From NCBI RefSeq assembly GCF_007859955.1, contig NZ_SJPR01000002.1, forward strand, positions 482,353 to 546,352: DNA of 64,000 nucleotides, read 5' to 3'. The translations under genes and the position numbers were made by a program. The notes under the pieces are model-generated. The model was not told the DNA's origin and did not search any database. It was given only the letters and a program-made list of their open reading frames with translations. This DNA comes from Botrimarina colliarenosi (lineage in GTDB: Bacteria; Planctomycetota; Planctomycetia; Pirellulales; Lacipirellulaceae). Shown in pieces: positions 45,603 to 54,454 of the stretch (within the stretch, counting starts at the first letter, position 1; every line of letters begins with the position of its first letter).

Positions 45603-46364
45603 ATGAACACTCTGCTCTCACTCCGTCTGGCGACCATCGCGACACTCGCCGCAGCGGCGCCAACCCTGGCTGGAGTCCCTACGTTCCAACCGCTCGAAAC
45701 CGCATTCGCCGGCGCCCCTGGCTGTCACCACGTGCTCGACCTGCTGATGCGGTACAGCCCGCTCGAGGGGCTGCCGACGCTTCAGGGCGGCGCGGTGGTT
45801 CCTTCGCCCGACGGGTCGTTTATTCTTCCGGCCAATGAGATGGGCGACCTCTCGATCGCCAGTCTCACCGAGTCGGCAGCGAGCGACCCGGCGTGCGCCC
45901 CCACGTTCCTTGTCGCCGTGACGAACAGCAGCTGCCGTTCGGTTTGCGACGTGCAGATCTCGCTGGTGGCGTTGCTCGGCCCGATCCATTCGTGTGACCC
46001 GACCGCCAATGCGTGTATCCAGGAGATCCCGGCCGGCGCGACGGTCGAGATTGCGATCACCCTCCCGATTGAATCGCTGGCGATGGGCTCCAACGGCGGC
46101 GCGCCGGTCGGCTTCCAAAAGCTGCTCGTCGCGATCGATGCTGACGACCGCTTCGCCGAGGTCGATGAGGTGAACAACTTGCGGTTGGTCTGCCGTACCG
46201 ATATACCGCGGCAGGTGATCGAGGTCGCCCCCGCGGTGATCGAGTCTCTGCCCGAAGCCGCGGTCCCCGAAACCCAAGCGGGGACGCCCCCGTCGTCACT
46301 CGACTCGGCGCTGGAGGAGTTCGGCCTCGACGTGCAGGGCGAAGCCGCCGCCGAGCGGCTGTAG
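45603..46364 (+). CDS. Exported CARDB-like protein of unknown function
   Basis: A 253-residue protein with a signal peptide (LATIATLAAAAPTLAGVP). The middle (about 90-200) has the features of a CARDB-type Ig fold: FLVAVTNSSCRSVCDVQISL, EIPAGATVEIAITLPI and LLVAIDADDRFAEVDEVNN. That last segment is the usual end of a CARDB strand pair. Several Cys are spread over the domain. The acidic C-terminus has no anchor. Probably a periplasmic or surface adhesion-type domain. A strong terminator follows. Confidence 0.65.
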   Translation: MNTLLSLRLATIATLAAAAPTLAGVPTFQPLETAFAGAPGCHHVLDLLMRYSPLEGLPTLQGGAVVPSPDGSFILPANEMGDLSIASLTESAASDPACAPTFLVAVTNSSCRSVCDVQISLVALLGPIHSCDPTANACIQEIPAGATVEIAITLPIESLAMGSNGGAPVGFQKLLVAIDADDRFAEVDEVNNLRLVCRTDIPRQVIEVAPAVIESLPEAAVPETQAGTPPSSLDSALEEFGLDVQGEAAAERL

Positions 46365-46390
46365 CGGGCGGCAGGATTCAAGTGAAAACG

Positions 46391-46427
46391 ACGACGGGCC
46401 GCCAACGAGGTGGCCCGTCGTTTTTTT
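46391..46427 (+). terminator. Intrinsic terminator of the CARDB-like gene
   Basis: A 10-bp perfect stem ACGACGGGCC with GGCCCGTCGT (46391-46400, 46412-46421) followed by six T's; 27 bases after the stop. Confidence 0.92.
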
Positions 46428-46434
46428 CGTTCAT

Positions 46435-46612
46435 CCCCCTCCCCTTTCAGGGGAGGGGCTAGGGGAGGGGTAAAACGCCTCCAGCGCCCTCAGGTCCCCG
46501 TCCCTACCAAACCAACGCCGAACGCTCCGTTGCTGAATAGCAAAGCAATACGGTCTCCGCTCCACACGGCTTACCCTCCCCTAACCCCTCCCTAAAAGGG
46601 AGGGGGACTTCT
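46435..46612. repeat. Pair of C/G-rich hairpin repeats
   Basis: 46435-46468 (CCCCTCCCCTTTCAGGGGAG) and 46575-46612 (CCCTCCCCTAACCCCTCCCT then AAAAGGGAGGGGG) are two facing elements of the same family as 22284-22315, between the CARDB-like gene and the convergent kinase gene. Confidence 0.65.
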
Positions 46613-46614
46613 GA

Positions 46615-48873
46615 TTACGAATCGAGGCCCGGCGCCGCGCTCGACCTCTGCTGCGAAAGCACCGGCGCCATCGTTCCCCACACCTGCAGCACGTAACGGT
46701 ACGCCGAGAACGCCGCGTAAAGTCCGACGAAGGTCGCCATCACGCCGTAAACGACCATGTCCTTCTGTCTCTGCACGTCGTCGCGCGACACCAGAAGCAC
46801 GATCGCCAGCAGGGGAATGATGGCGGCCGCAAACAGATAGAGCTCGCCGTGACGGCGGAGGTACTCGCCTCGTTTGTCGAACTTCGCGTCGGTCATCGAC
46901 CGCCGCACCAGCCTTGGGTAGTAAACCGCCGAAGCGAGCGTCACCAACAGGAAGTAGGGATAGACCGACGCGACGCCGCCACAAATCAGCAGCGAGAGAC
47001 AGAAGTGCGCCGCCTCTTCGAGCGGGAAGTCCGTCGGAAAACGGAGCGACAGCGCGATCGGGAAGACCAGGCTCGCGATCCCCCACAGGACGCCTCCCAG
47101 CAGCGCGCCGCGATGGCAGAGCCGAAAGAGATTGTCGATCTCGGCGGGCGTCGCTTCGCCCCCTTGTTTGGCTCGCCCGATCGACCGCGCCACCGGCAAG
47201 CCGTAATAGGCCGCCAACACGCCGCCAACCGGGAAGGCAATGCAGTTCACCGTCGTTGAGAGCGCGACAAAGAACCCCTTCATCGCTGAGAAGTTCTCGA
47301 CGATGTTGCGGTCGTTGTAGAAGTAATTGAAGAGACCCGCCGCGATGTTGGGGAGCAGGACCGCCGAGGCGATCACCAAGACAGACGGCGCGGCGAGCGC
47401 TTTGCGGCGCCAACTGCACGGCGGCGGATCGAACAGCGCGGCCGCCTCCGGATGGAGCGCCAGCTGCAACCGGCCCGCCAACTCGGCGCCCGACTCGGGC
47501 CGCTCATTCGGCGAATTGTTGAGCGTTTCGCGAAGCGTCTGCTCAAGCACCCCTTCGCTGCTGTGGCCAACACACGTTGGCTCGACTAAGTCGGACTCGC
47601 GCGACACGATCTGCAGCGCGAGCGCGTCGGTCCACGAGTCGGCCGTCCCTGTCACGTCGAACGGCCGGCGACCTTGCCACAGCTCCCAGAGGAGGACCGC
47701 CAGCGAGTAGAGGTCGGCCCGCTCGGCGACGTCCGACGGGTCGGTCCCCGGCAAGCCCCCGATCGCGGCGAGGTGCTCGGGCGCCATGTAGCCGATCGAG
47801 CCGCCGAGCGTCGCCGCCGCGCCGGCCCGGCCCGCCGCGCCCGCGAAGCTGACGTTAAAATCGGCCAGTTTGGGGATCCCCTCGGCCGAAATCAGCACAT
47901 TGGCCGGCTTCACGTCGCGGTGAAAAACGCCGCGGCGGTGGGAGTCATCCAGCGCCCGAGCGAGTTGCACGCCGATCCAAGCGACCGTCACCGGCCACGA
48001 CGCCTCGGCGAGCCACGTCCGCAGGGTGGATGATTCGGGCGGCTGCTGGGCCGCGTCGAGCAGGTTGTCATCGACCGCGTCGAGCAACACGCCGCCGTTG
48101 CATGCCGCGGCGCCCGCCCATTGCACGCGTTTGACGACATCGGCCAGCGTGCCGCCCGGCAGGTACTGCATGTAGAGCAGGTGCGTCGTTCCGTCGTTGA
48201 GCGCCCGTTGGTCGTAGACTCGCACGATGTTCGGGTGGTCGAACTGGGCCAGCGCCCGCGGCTCGTCCCCCTTGCCGGCCGACACCTTGAGGGCCACCAG
48301 CCGCTGCATCGAGACCTGCCTCGCCAGGTAGACCCGGGCAAAGGCGCCGCTGCCCAACTCCTGAACAATGACGAAGTCGTCGATCTCGTCGCCGGCAACC
48401 AACTCGTCGGGCGCCGCCGGCTTTTTGGCGGTGGGAGCCACGGTCTCGGCATTGCATGAGAAGCGGCCGAGCAAGCCGGCGTGCTGAGGGAATCGCTCGG
48501 CGTACTCCGACTGTTTCGGGTCGTGTCCATTCTCGCGACGGAGTTGGTACTCCTCGATGACGAGGTCGAACGGCAGCCGGTCGGCCGACAGCAGGTCGGG
48601 CAGCGCCCCGAGGTACCAGTCGAGGCACGGGTCGCGTCCCATCTCGGCCGCGGCGGCCATATCGAGCTTCACCAGCTCGGCGAGCAAGAACGGCGTGTGC
48701 TGGGGCTGCGACGGCGGCAAGAACTCCCGCAACCGCCGGGCGTCATCGAGCGGCGCCACTTCGGCGAGCCGTTCGAGGCACGCCTCGAGCAGGTCATCGA
48801 GCCGCAACGTCGGCTCGACTTGGCAAAATGGCGAATCGGCAGACGGCGCTTCGTGCGACGGGGCGGGGTCCAT
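46615..48873 (-). CDS. Membrane-anchored Ser/Thr protein kinase
   Basis: A 752-residue protein. A helical N-terminal part (about 1-165) precedes a Hanks-type kinase domain: ELGSGAFARVYLARQ, VALKVS with the ATP-binding Lys, HRDVKPANVLI, then ADFNVSFAGA where the usual DFG is DFN (Asp about 338), and GYMAPEHLAAIGG. The C-terminal part (about 490-750) has six or so membrane helices, such as APSVLVIASAVLLPNIAAGL and YPYFLLVTLASAVYY. No sensor domain is seen. ATG 48873 was chosen because the preceding in-frame segment has no kinase-related sequence. Confidence 0.85.
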   Translation of the reverse strand: MDPAPSHEAPSADSPFCQVEPTLRLDDLLEACLERLAEVAPLDDARRLREFLPPSQPQHTPFLLAELVKLDMAAAAEMGRDPCLDWYLGALPDLLSADRLPFDLVIEEYQLRRENGHDPKQSEYAERFPQHAGLLGRFSCNAETVAPTAKKPAAPDELVAGDEIDDFVIVQELGSGAFARVYLARQVSMQRLVALKVSAGKGDEPRALAQFDHPNIVRVYDQRALNDGTTHLLYMQYLPGGTLADVVKRVQWAGAAACNGGVLLDAVDDNLLDAAQQPPESSTLRTWLAEASWPVTVAWIGVQLARALDDSHRRGVFHRDVKPANVLISAEGIPKLADFNVSFAGAAGRAGAAATLGGSIGYMAPEHLAAIGGLPGTDPSDVAERADLYSLAVLLWELWQGRRPFDVTGTADSWTDALALQIVSRESDLVEPTCVGHSSEGVLEQTLRETLNNSPNERPESGAELAGRLQLALHPEAAALFDPPPCSWRRKALAAPSVLVIASAVLLPNIAAGLFNYFYNDRNIVENFSAMKGFFVALSTTVNCIAFPVGGVLAAYYGLPVARSIGRAKQGGEATPAEIDNLFRLCHRGALLGGVLWGIASLVFPIALSLRFPTDFPLEEAAHFCLSLLICGGVASVYPYFLLVTLASAVYYPRLVRRSMTDAKFDKRGEYLRRHGELYLFAAAIIPLLAIVLLVSRDDVQRQKDMVVYGVMATFVGLYAAFSAYRYVLQVWGTMAPVLSQQRSSAAPGLDS

Positions 48874-49019
48874 AGCGGTCCGTCGGGGCAGGGCAGGGCG
48901 GTCCTCCAACGGGGTGCATGGTAATCCGTCCTCCCCTTCGAAGGCACCCGTGGCCTGCCGGCATCGCGCGTTATACTTGGGGCGAGTCGACCGCCGATCC
49001 CACGATCCGTACACCAACA

Positions 49020-49607
49020 ATGACCGCCGCCGAACGCCTGCCCCTGGTCTCCGTCGAGGATTACCTCGCCGCGGAACTCGCGTCCGAGGTTCGCCACGAG
49101 TATGTCGGCGGTTACGTCCACGCCATGGCGGGGGGCAAGACCGCTCATAATCGCGTCAAGGGAAACGTCTTCGCCTCCCTCCACAAGCGGCTCCAAGGCA
49201 AACCTTGTGAACCGTTTGATTCGGATATGAAGGTGCGGTTCTATTCCGCCGGTCTGCCGCGTTTCTATTATCCCGATGCGATGGTGGTCTGCGAGCCCAA
49301 CGACCCCGACTCGGTATACCAAGACCGTCCTGCCGTCGCCGTCGAGGTTCTCTCGGAGAGCACGCGCCGTTTAGACGAGCTCGAGAAGCGGGACGGCTAC
49401 CTAACCATTCCCTCGCTGCAAGCCTACCTGCTCGTGGAGCCCGACGCGGCGAAGATCACCGTCTATCGCCGCCGAACGGAGGGGTTGGGTGTCGAGGCGT
49501 TCGACGCCGAGCTCTATACCGGCCTGGACGCGGTCGTGCCGCTATCGGAGATCGAGGTCGAGCTACCGCTGGCGGAGGTTTACGAACGGGTCGAACTGCC
49601 GGCGTAG
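49020..49607 (+). CDS. Uma2 family putative restriction-endonuclease-fold protein
   Basis: A 195-residue Uma2/DUF820 protein with a PD-(D/E)xK fold. Features: LVSVEDYLAAELASEVRHEY, VGGYVHAMAGGKTAHNRVKG, FYYPDAMVVCEPND (catalytic Asp) and VAVEVLSESTRRLDELEKR (Glu). They are multi-copy in planctomycetes and cyanobacteria and often linked with mobile DNA, although their function is not settled. Its promoter region is shared with the divergent kinase gene (146 bases apart). Confidence 0.85.
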   Translation: MTAAERLPLVSVEDYLAAELASEVRHEYVGGYVHAMAGGKTAHNRVKGNVFASLHKRLQGKPCEPFDSDMKVRFYSAGLPRFYYPDAMVVCEPNDPDSVYQDRPAVAVEVLSESTRRLDELEKRDGYLTIPSLQAYLLVEPDAAKITVYRRRTEGLGVEAFDAELYTGLDAVVPLSEIEVELPLAEVYERVELPA

Positions 49608-49771
49608 CCGACCATCTCATCGGCGCCGGGCCCATCGGCGCCTGGCCCATCGGCGCAGGGCAAGGCCTGACTTGGCCACCGAAATGTTGGAACGACCTCG
49701 CTGACCGTACGGGGCTACGTTCCAAAAATACAAGGCGAAGGCGCCGTCGTCCGGCGGACGTGCTTCCCAAA

Positions 49772-50266
49772 TCACTCGGCCAACCGCGCACGCAGCTCGG
49801 GGATGATCTCGCGCGGGACGAACTTGGCGACCTCGTCGTCGCTCGCCAGCGGCGTGATCTGCTTGATGAGCGTGCTGCTGACGTGGCTGAACTCGTCGCC
49901 CGCCATGAAGAAGACGGTCTCGATCTCGGGGTCGAGCTTGCGGTTGGCGAGGATCATCGTGAACTCGGCCTCCATGTCGGTCACCGAGCGGACGCCGCGG
50001 ACGATTAGCCGGGCGTCCATCCGGCGGACGAACCGCACGGCGAGGCCTTCGAACGTCTCGATCCGCACGTGGTCGAGTCCCGCCGCCTTGACCGCTCGCT
50101 CTAGCAGCGTGGCCCGCTCTGCTACGCCGAAGAGGGCTGTCTTGTGGGCGTTCTCACCCACGCCGACGATCAACTCGTCCGCCACCAGCCGGGCGCGCTG
50201 CATCACGTTGAGGTGCCCCAAGGTGACGGGGTCGAACGAACCGGTGTAGACGGCGCGGCGAGACAT
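49772..50266 (-). CDS. coaD: Phosphopantetheine adenylyltransferase
   Basis: A 164-residue coenzyme A biosynthesis enzyme that adenylylates 4'-phosphopantetheine. Motifs: AVYTGSFDPVTLGHLNVM (the T/HxGH nucleotidyl-transferase site is TLGH), VGVGENAHKTALF, RGVRSVTDMEAEF and VSSTLIKQI, the ISSTxxR-like motif. The ATG at 50266 gives the standard N-terminus. It is 100 bases downstream of the class V aminotransferase gene. Confidence 0.95.
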   Translation of the reverse strand: MSRRAVYTGSFDPVTLGHLNVMQRARLVADELIVGVGENAHKTALFGVAERATLLERAVKAAGLDHVRIETFEGLAVRFVRRMDARLIVRGVRSVTDMEAEFTMILANRKLDPEIETVFFMAGDEFSHVSSTLIKQITPLASDDEVAKFVPREIIPELRARLAE

Positions 50267-50366
50267 GAAGGATTGCGGAATTCGGATTGCTGATTGCGGA
50301 ATAAGAAGCGAAGCCAACCGAGACAACCTGAGCCGGGCGCGCAAGCCCCCGGAGCGGCGCCCCGGT

Positions 50367-51530
50367 TCAACTCCTCCCAAGCACGTCGATCAGGCGATCG
50401 ACGTCCTCATAGCTAGTGTAACCATGGGGACTCATCCGCAGGCGACCCCCGCGGACACTCGTGACGCACCCCGCCTCCAAAAGCCGGCTGCGGGCCGTGT
50501 CGGGGTTGGACACGTCCGCCACGACGATGCCCGACCGGGGGTCATGCCCCGTCGGCTCGGCCGCTCGGTGCGACCCTACGGCGACGCCGATCGACGCGAG
50601 ACGTTCGCACAGATAGTCGGTGATGTCGAGCACCGCGGCGCTCACGTCGGCCGTCGGCTGGGCGGTCAAGAGTTCGAGGCTCGCGCCGAAGGCGATCATG
50701 CCGGGCATGTTCGACGATCCCCCTTCATAACGGGCGGCCGTCGGGCGAAGATTCAGCTCGACGTGCCCAAAGTTGCCCGACGCCACCACGCTGTGCCAGC
50801 CGACGCCAAACGGACGCAGCTTCTCGAGGTGCTCCTGGCGGATGTAGGCGACCCCGGCGCCCTCGGGGCCGAGCATCCACTTGTGGCCGTCGGCAGCGAT
50901 GAAGTCGACGGGCGTCTGCCGGACATCGAGCGGATAGACGCCCAGCCCCTGGATCGCGTCGAGAAAGAAGAGGGCGCCGGCGCTGTGGGCGATGTCGGCA
51001 ATGGTGTCCAACGGCTGGCGGTAGCCACTGGCGTATCCGACCCAGCTCACCGAAACCACCCGGGTGCGGGAGTCGCACGCGGCGCGGAGCTCGTCGAGGT
51101 CGATGCGGCCGCGGTCGGCTGGGACGGTGCGGGTCTCGACGCCCCGCGACGCCTGCTGCATCCAGGGGTAGAGGTTCGAGGGGAACTCGTCGGCGAGGAC
51201 GACCACGTTGTCCCCCTCACGCCAATCGAGCCCCTCGGCAACGAGGTTGATGCCCGCCGTGGTGCTCGGCATGAGGGCGATCTCGTCCGGCGAGGCGTTG
51301 ATGAGCGTGGCCGCGCGGCGGCGGGTCGCCTCGACGCAGCGGTCCCATTCGGGCCACTTGGTATCGCCCTCGGCGGCCGCTTCGGCGGCCCAATCGGTGA
51401 GGGCTTGTTGGGCCGGTCCGCTGAGGGGGGCGACCGCGGCATGGTCGAAATAGGCCCATTTGGCGGTCACCGGCATCGCGGCCCGCAGTCGCTGGCGGGT
51501 GGCGGCGGGGTCGGTTGTTGAGGATGGCAT
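50367..51530 (-). CDS. Class V PLP aminotransferase (cysteine desulfurase-like)
   Basis: A 387-residue class V aminotransferase. WAYFDHAAVAPLSGPAQQAL starts the fold; the PLP Lys is in FIAADGHKWMLGPEGAGVAY; EIALMPSTTAGINLVAEGL and FLDAIQGLGVYPLDV bind PLP. The C-terminal region has SGIVVADV and RGGRLRMSPHGYTS. No Cys loop of a SufS/NifS desulfurase is obvious, so it may be an isopenicillin-epimerase-like or other class V enzyme. It is divergent from the isoaspartyl methyltransferase gene. Confidence 0.82.
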   Translation of the reverse strand: MPSSTTDPAATRQRLRAAMPVTAKWAYFDHAAVAPLSGPAQQALTDWAAEAAAEGDTKWPEWDRCVEATRRRAATLINASPDEIALMPSTTAGINLVAEGLDWREGDNVVVLADEFPSNLYPWMQQASRGVETRTVPADRGRIDLDELRAACDSRTRVVSVSWVGYASGYRQPLDTIADIAHSAGALFFLDAIQGLGVYPLDVRQTPVDFIAADGHKWMLGPEGAGVAYIRQEHLEKLRPFGVGWHSVVASGNFGHVELNLRPTAARYEGGSSNMPGMIAFGASLELLTAQPTADVSAAVLDITDYLCERLASIGVAVGSHRAAEPTGHDPRSGIVVADVSNPDTARSRLLEAGCVTSVRGGRLRMSPHGYTSYEDVDRLIDVLGRS

Positions 51531-51646
51531 CGGTCGCACGGGGGCCAAAGCGGGGCAGGGCAGGGGGGCGCCAGCCGGCGCGGGCGGCGGGGCCAACGCG
51601 GGGCGTATAGTGGAACATGCCCGCTCACCCCGCCGGAACGCAACCC

Positions 51647-52870
51647 ATGCCGCTCGGCCGCTTGCTGCTGATCACCGTCTCCCTTGTCGCCTCGACCGGC
51701 CTCGCCAGCGCGCAACACGACCGCGCCGACTGGGACCGCCAACGCGCACGGATGGTCGAAGCGGCGATCATCGAGGCGGGCGTCACCAACCAGCGGGTCG
51801 TCTCGGCGATGCGCGCGACGCGACGCCACGAGTTCGTGCCGCTCGCCCAGCGCCGTCTGGCATACCAAGACATGGCGTTGCCGATCGGCGCGAGCCAGAC
51901 GATCTCGCCGCCGTTCGTCGTCGCCTACATGACCGAACAGCTCGACCCTCAGCCGACCGACAAGGTGCTCGAGATCGGCACCGGCTCGGGCTACCAAGCC
52001 GCGGTCCTCTCGCCGCTGGTGGCCGACGTCTACACGATCGAGATTGTCCCGTCGCTCGGCAAACGGGCGGCGAAGACGCTCAGCCGCCTCGATTACGACA
52101 ACGTCCACGCCCGGGTCGGCGACGGCTATCAAGGCTGGCCCGAGGCGGCGCCGTTCGACAAGATCATCGTGACCTGTTCGCCAGAGAACCCGCCGCCGAA
52201 GCTCGTCGAGCAGCTGGCCGAAGGGGGGCGGATGGTGATCCCGCTCGGCGAGCGGTTCCAGCAGAACCTTTGCCTCATGCGGAAGGTCAATGGCGAGCTT
52301 GAGCGGGAACCACTGCGGGCGACGCTGTTTGTGCCGATGACCGGCGCCGCCGAGGAACGCCGCGAGGTGCTGCCCGACCCCGAGCGGCCCGCGATCGTCA
52401 ACGGCTCGTTCGACGAGATCGCCGACGATGAGATGGAAGAACCCCTCCCCGCCGGCTGGCACTACTTGCGGCAGGCGGAGATTGACGCGAAGGCCCGCCC
52501 CGACGACCCAGCGATCGCCTTCAAGAACGACGAGCCGGGGCTCCCGAGCCAGGCCCTGCAGGGTTTCCCGATCGATGGCCGGCGGGTGAAACGGCTGCGG
52601 GTCGGCTTCGCCGCCAAGGGGGAGGGGATCCGCTTCGGCCAGCAGGCGTCGCAGTGGCCCTACGTGGTCGTCAGCTACTACGACGAACGCCGTGTCTGGC
52701 TCGGCGATGAGGTGATCGGCCCGCTGCGGGGCAGTTTCGACTGGATCGAGCGGAGCGAGGAGCTGCCGGTCCCGGCGTCGGCTCGCGAAGCAGGGCTGCG
52801 GATCGGGCTGCTAGGGGCGGTTGGCAAGCTCTGGCTCGACGACGTGCGGATCGCTCCGGCGGGTGGTTGA
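51647..52870 (+). CDS. Exported protein-L-isoaspartate O-methyltransferase-like protein with C-terminal beta domain
   Basis: About 407 residues. A signal peptide (LLLITVSLVASTGLASAQ) leads to a PIMT domain: RRHEFVPLAQRRLAYQDMAL, ASQTISPPFVVAYMTEQL, and the SAM motif VLEIGTGSGYQAAVLSPLV. It then carries about 160 extra residues (from PAIVNGSFDEIAD to LWLDDVRIAPAGG) that look like a carbohydrate-binding beta sandwich of the CenC type. PIMT repairs isoaspartate in proteins and needs S-adenosylmethionine, which is normally cytoplasmic, so export is puzzling. The ATG at 51647 was taken; 51617 is possible. Confidence 0.78.
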   Translation: MPLGRLLLITVSLVASTGLASAQHDRADWDRQRARMVEAAIIEAGVTNQRVVSAMRATRRHEFVPLAQRRLAYQDMALPIGASQTISPPFVVAYMTEQLDPQPTDKVLEIGTGSGYQAAVLSPLVADVYTIEIVPSLGKRAAKTLSRLDYDNVHARVGDGYQGWPEAAPFDKIIVTCSPENPPPKLVEQLAEGGRMVIPLGERFQQNLCLMRKVNGELEREPLRATLFVPMTGAAEERREVLPDPERPAIVNGSFDEIADDEMEEPLPAGWHYLRQAEIDAKARPDDPAIAFKNDEPGLPSQALQGFPIDGRRVKRLRVGFAAKGEGIRFGQQASQWPYVVVSYYDERRVWLGDEVIGPLRGSFDWIERSEELPVPASAREAGLRIGLLGAVGKLWLDDVRIAPAGG

Positions 52871-53057
52871 TCGAGCCCCCTCTTGGGAGCGGTTACGCGG
52901 GTCAAGCCGGCCTAAAGGGTCAAGAGCCCCCAGTCGCTAAAAACCCCGCAAACGCTTGAAATCCCCACCGAGACGGCTATCCTGGCCAACTGCCGAGCAG
53001 CCCTCGGCCCCGGCGCCAGCTTAGCGCCGAGACCGTTCACCGGAGGAGATTTCCAAC

Positions 53058-54167
53058 ATGAGCCGCACCCGCATGCTTCGTCGCTCGCTTCTGACGCTCG
53101 CGTCAGCCACCGCTGTTTCCTTCCTCGGTGCCAGCGCCGACGCCTTCTGGGCCAGCCACGGCGGGCTCGGCTCGTATGGCAGCGCAGGCTCATACGGCAG
53201 CGCGGGCTCGTACGGCTCAACAGGTTCCTACGGCGGCAGCTACTCGGTCAGCTACGCCTCGAGCGGCTCCTACGGCAGCACGGGCTCGTACGGCTCGACA
53301 GGTTCCTATGGCTCGACGGGTTCCTATGGCTCGACGGGTTCCTACGGCAGCACCGGTTCTCACGGCTCGCATGGCGTAGGTCCGATCCGCCGCCTCGCTC
53401 AGCACATCCGGGCGAAGCACGCGGCCCGCGGCTCGTACGGCAGCACGGGCTCGTACGGCAGCACGGGCTCGTACGGCAGCACGGGCGGTTACAGCTACGG
53501 TTCGACGGGCAGCCACGGGTCGACCGGCAGCTATGGCTCGACGGGTGGCTACGGTTCGACTGGCAGCACGGGCGGCCATGTTATCTACGACGGCGGCTAC
53601 TCGACGACAACGACCACCAGCGAAACGGTGATCGCCAAGTCGGAGACGCCCGCCAGCGGCTCGCTCCGGGTCCGCGTCCCGGCCGACGCCGTTGTGTTCG
53701 TCAACGACCACAAGACGAGCAGCACCGGCTCGATGCGTAACTACGTGTCGCACGGCTTGGCGAAGGGCGAGTCTTACCAGTACCGCGTCCGCGTCGAGTA
53801 CGAGATGGACGGCAAGCAGGTCGTCGACTCGAAGGTCGCCACGCTGACCGGTGGCGGCACGGCCGAGCTGACCTTCGGCGACAGCGACCCCGTCGTCACC
53901 GCCCCGGCCGAGGCGAAGACCAAGCTCACCCTGTCGGTGCCCGAGGGCGCCGAGGTCAAGCTCGCCGGCGTGACGACCGACCAGTCGGGCGCCAAGCGGG
54001 AGTACCTGACCTCGCGTCTGCCGCTCGGCGAGACCTGGGACGCCTACACCATCGAGGTCTCTCTCGACGGCCAGACCCTGGAGCGGACGATCACCCTGGT
54101 CGGCGGCGAGAGCCAGCACGTCGTCTTCGACTTTGCTAGCGACGTCGCCCAGGTTGCCGCTCGCTGA
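53058..54167 (+). CDS. Exported GSYGSTG-repeat protein with two TIGR03000-type domains
   Basis: A 369-residue protein. A signal peptide (LTLASATAVSFLGASADAFW) is followed by about 150 residues of low complexity built from GSYGSTG units in two blocks, interrupted by a basic stretch IRRLAQHIRAKHAARG. The C-terminal half has two TIGR03000-like planctomycete domains: LRVRVPADAVVFVNDHKTSS with YQYRVRVEYEMDGK, and LTLSVPEGAEVKLAGV with AYTIEVSLDGQTLE. These resemble PEGA beta domains. It is probably a cell-surface or envelope protein. GGAGGAG lies nine bases upstream of the ATG. Confidence 0.82.
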   Translation: MSRTRMLRRSLLTLASATAVSFLGASADAFWASHGGLGSYGSAGSYGSAGSYGSTGSYGGSYSVSYASSGSYGSTGSYGSTGSYGSTGSYGSTGSYGSTGSHGSHGVGPIRRLAQHIRAKHAARGSYGSTGSYGSTGSYGSTGGYSYGSTGSHGSTGSYGSTGGYGSTGSTGGHVIYDGGYSTTTTTSETVIAKSETPASGSLRVRVPADAVVFVNDHKTSSTGSMRNYVSHGLAKGESYQYRVRVEYEMDGKQVVDSKVATLTGGGTAELTFGDSDPVVTAPAEAKTKLTLSVPEGAEVKLAGVTTDQSGAKREYLTSRLPLGETWDAYTIEVSLDGQTLERTITLVGGESQHVVFDFASDVAQVAAR

Positions 54168-54202
54168 GCCGCGACGGCTTCTCAAGTCTTGATAGCAACA
54201 CG

Positions 54203-54237
54203 CCCCCGCACCGGCTTAGTCCGGTGCGGGGGTTTTT
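54203..54237 (+). terminator. Intrinsic terminator of the repeat-protein gene
   Basis: A perfect 12-bp stem CCCCCGCACCGG with CCGGTGCGGGGG (54203-54214, 54221-54232), a 6-base loop and five T's. Confidence 0.93.
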
Positions 54238-54263
54238 CGTTGACCAATCGCTTCGGGCGGAAA

Positions 54264-54339
54264 GCGAGCCGGAGGGCGTCAGCCCCCGGAGCAACCCGGG
54301 TACCCTTCGCCCTCCGGGGGCTGACGCCCTTCGGCTCGC
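54264..54339. repeat. Long palindrome with 28-base arms
   Basis: Arms 54264-54291 and 54312-54339 match with a single mismatch (arm starts GCGAGCCGGAGGGCGTCAGC) around a 20-base loop. It is probably one copy of a dispersed repetitive element; its position just past a terminator indicates it is independent of it. Confidence 0.88.
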
Positions 54340-54454
54340 TGGTTGTACTGGCTCGTCCTCGCGGGCTTGCTTACCTACCGGCGTTGCCATCGCTAGCGGA
54401 TTCGCCTATTCGTTAGCAGGTCTCATCGGCTCCAACCCCCCTCCGTTTCGGCTC

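Noticed and set aside
53164..53578. Regularly spaced repeats that could look like a CRISPR array
   Set aside because: They are in-frame codons for GSYGSTG units within one protein, without unique spacers of constant length or cas genes nearby.
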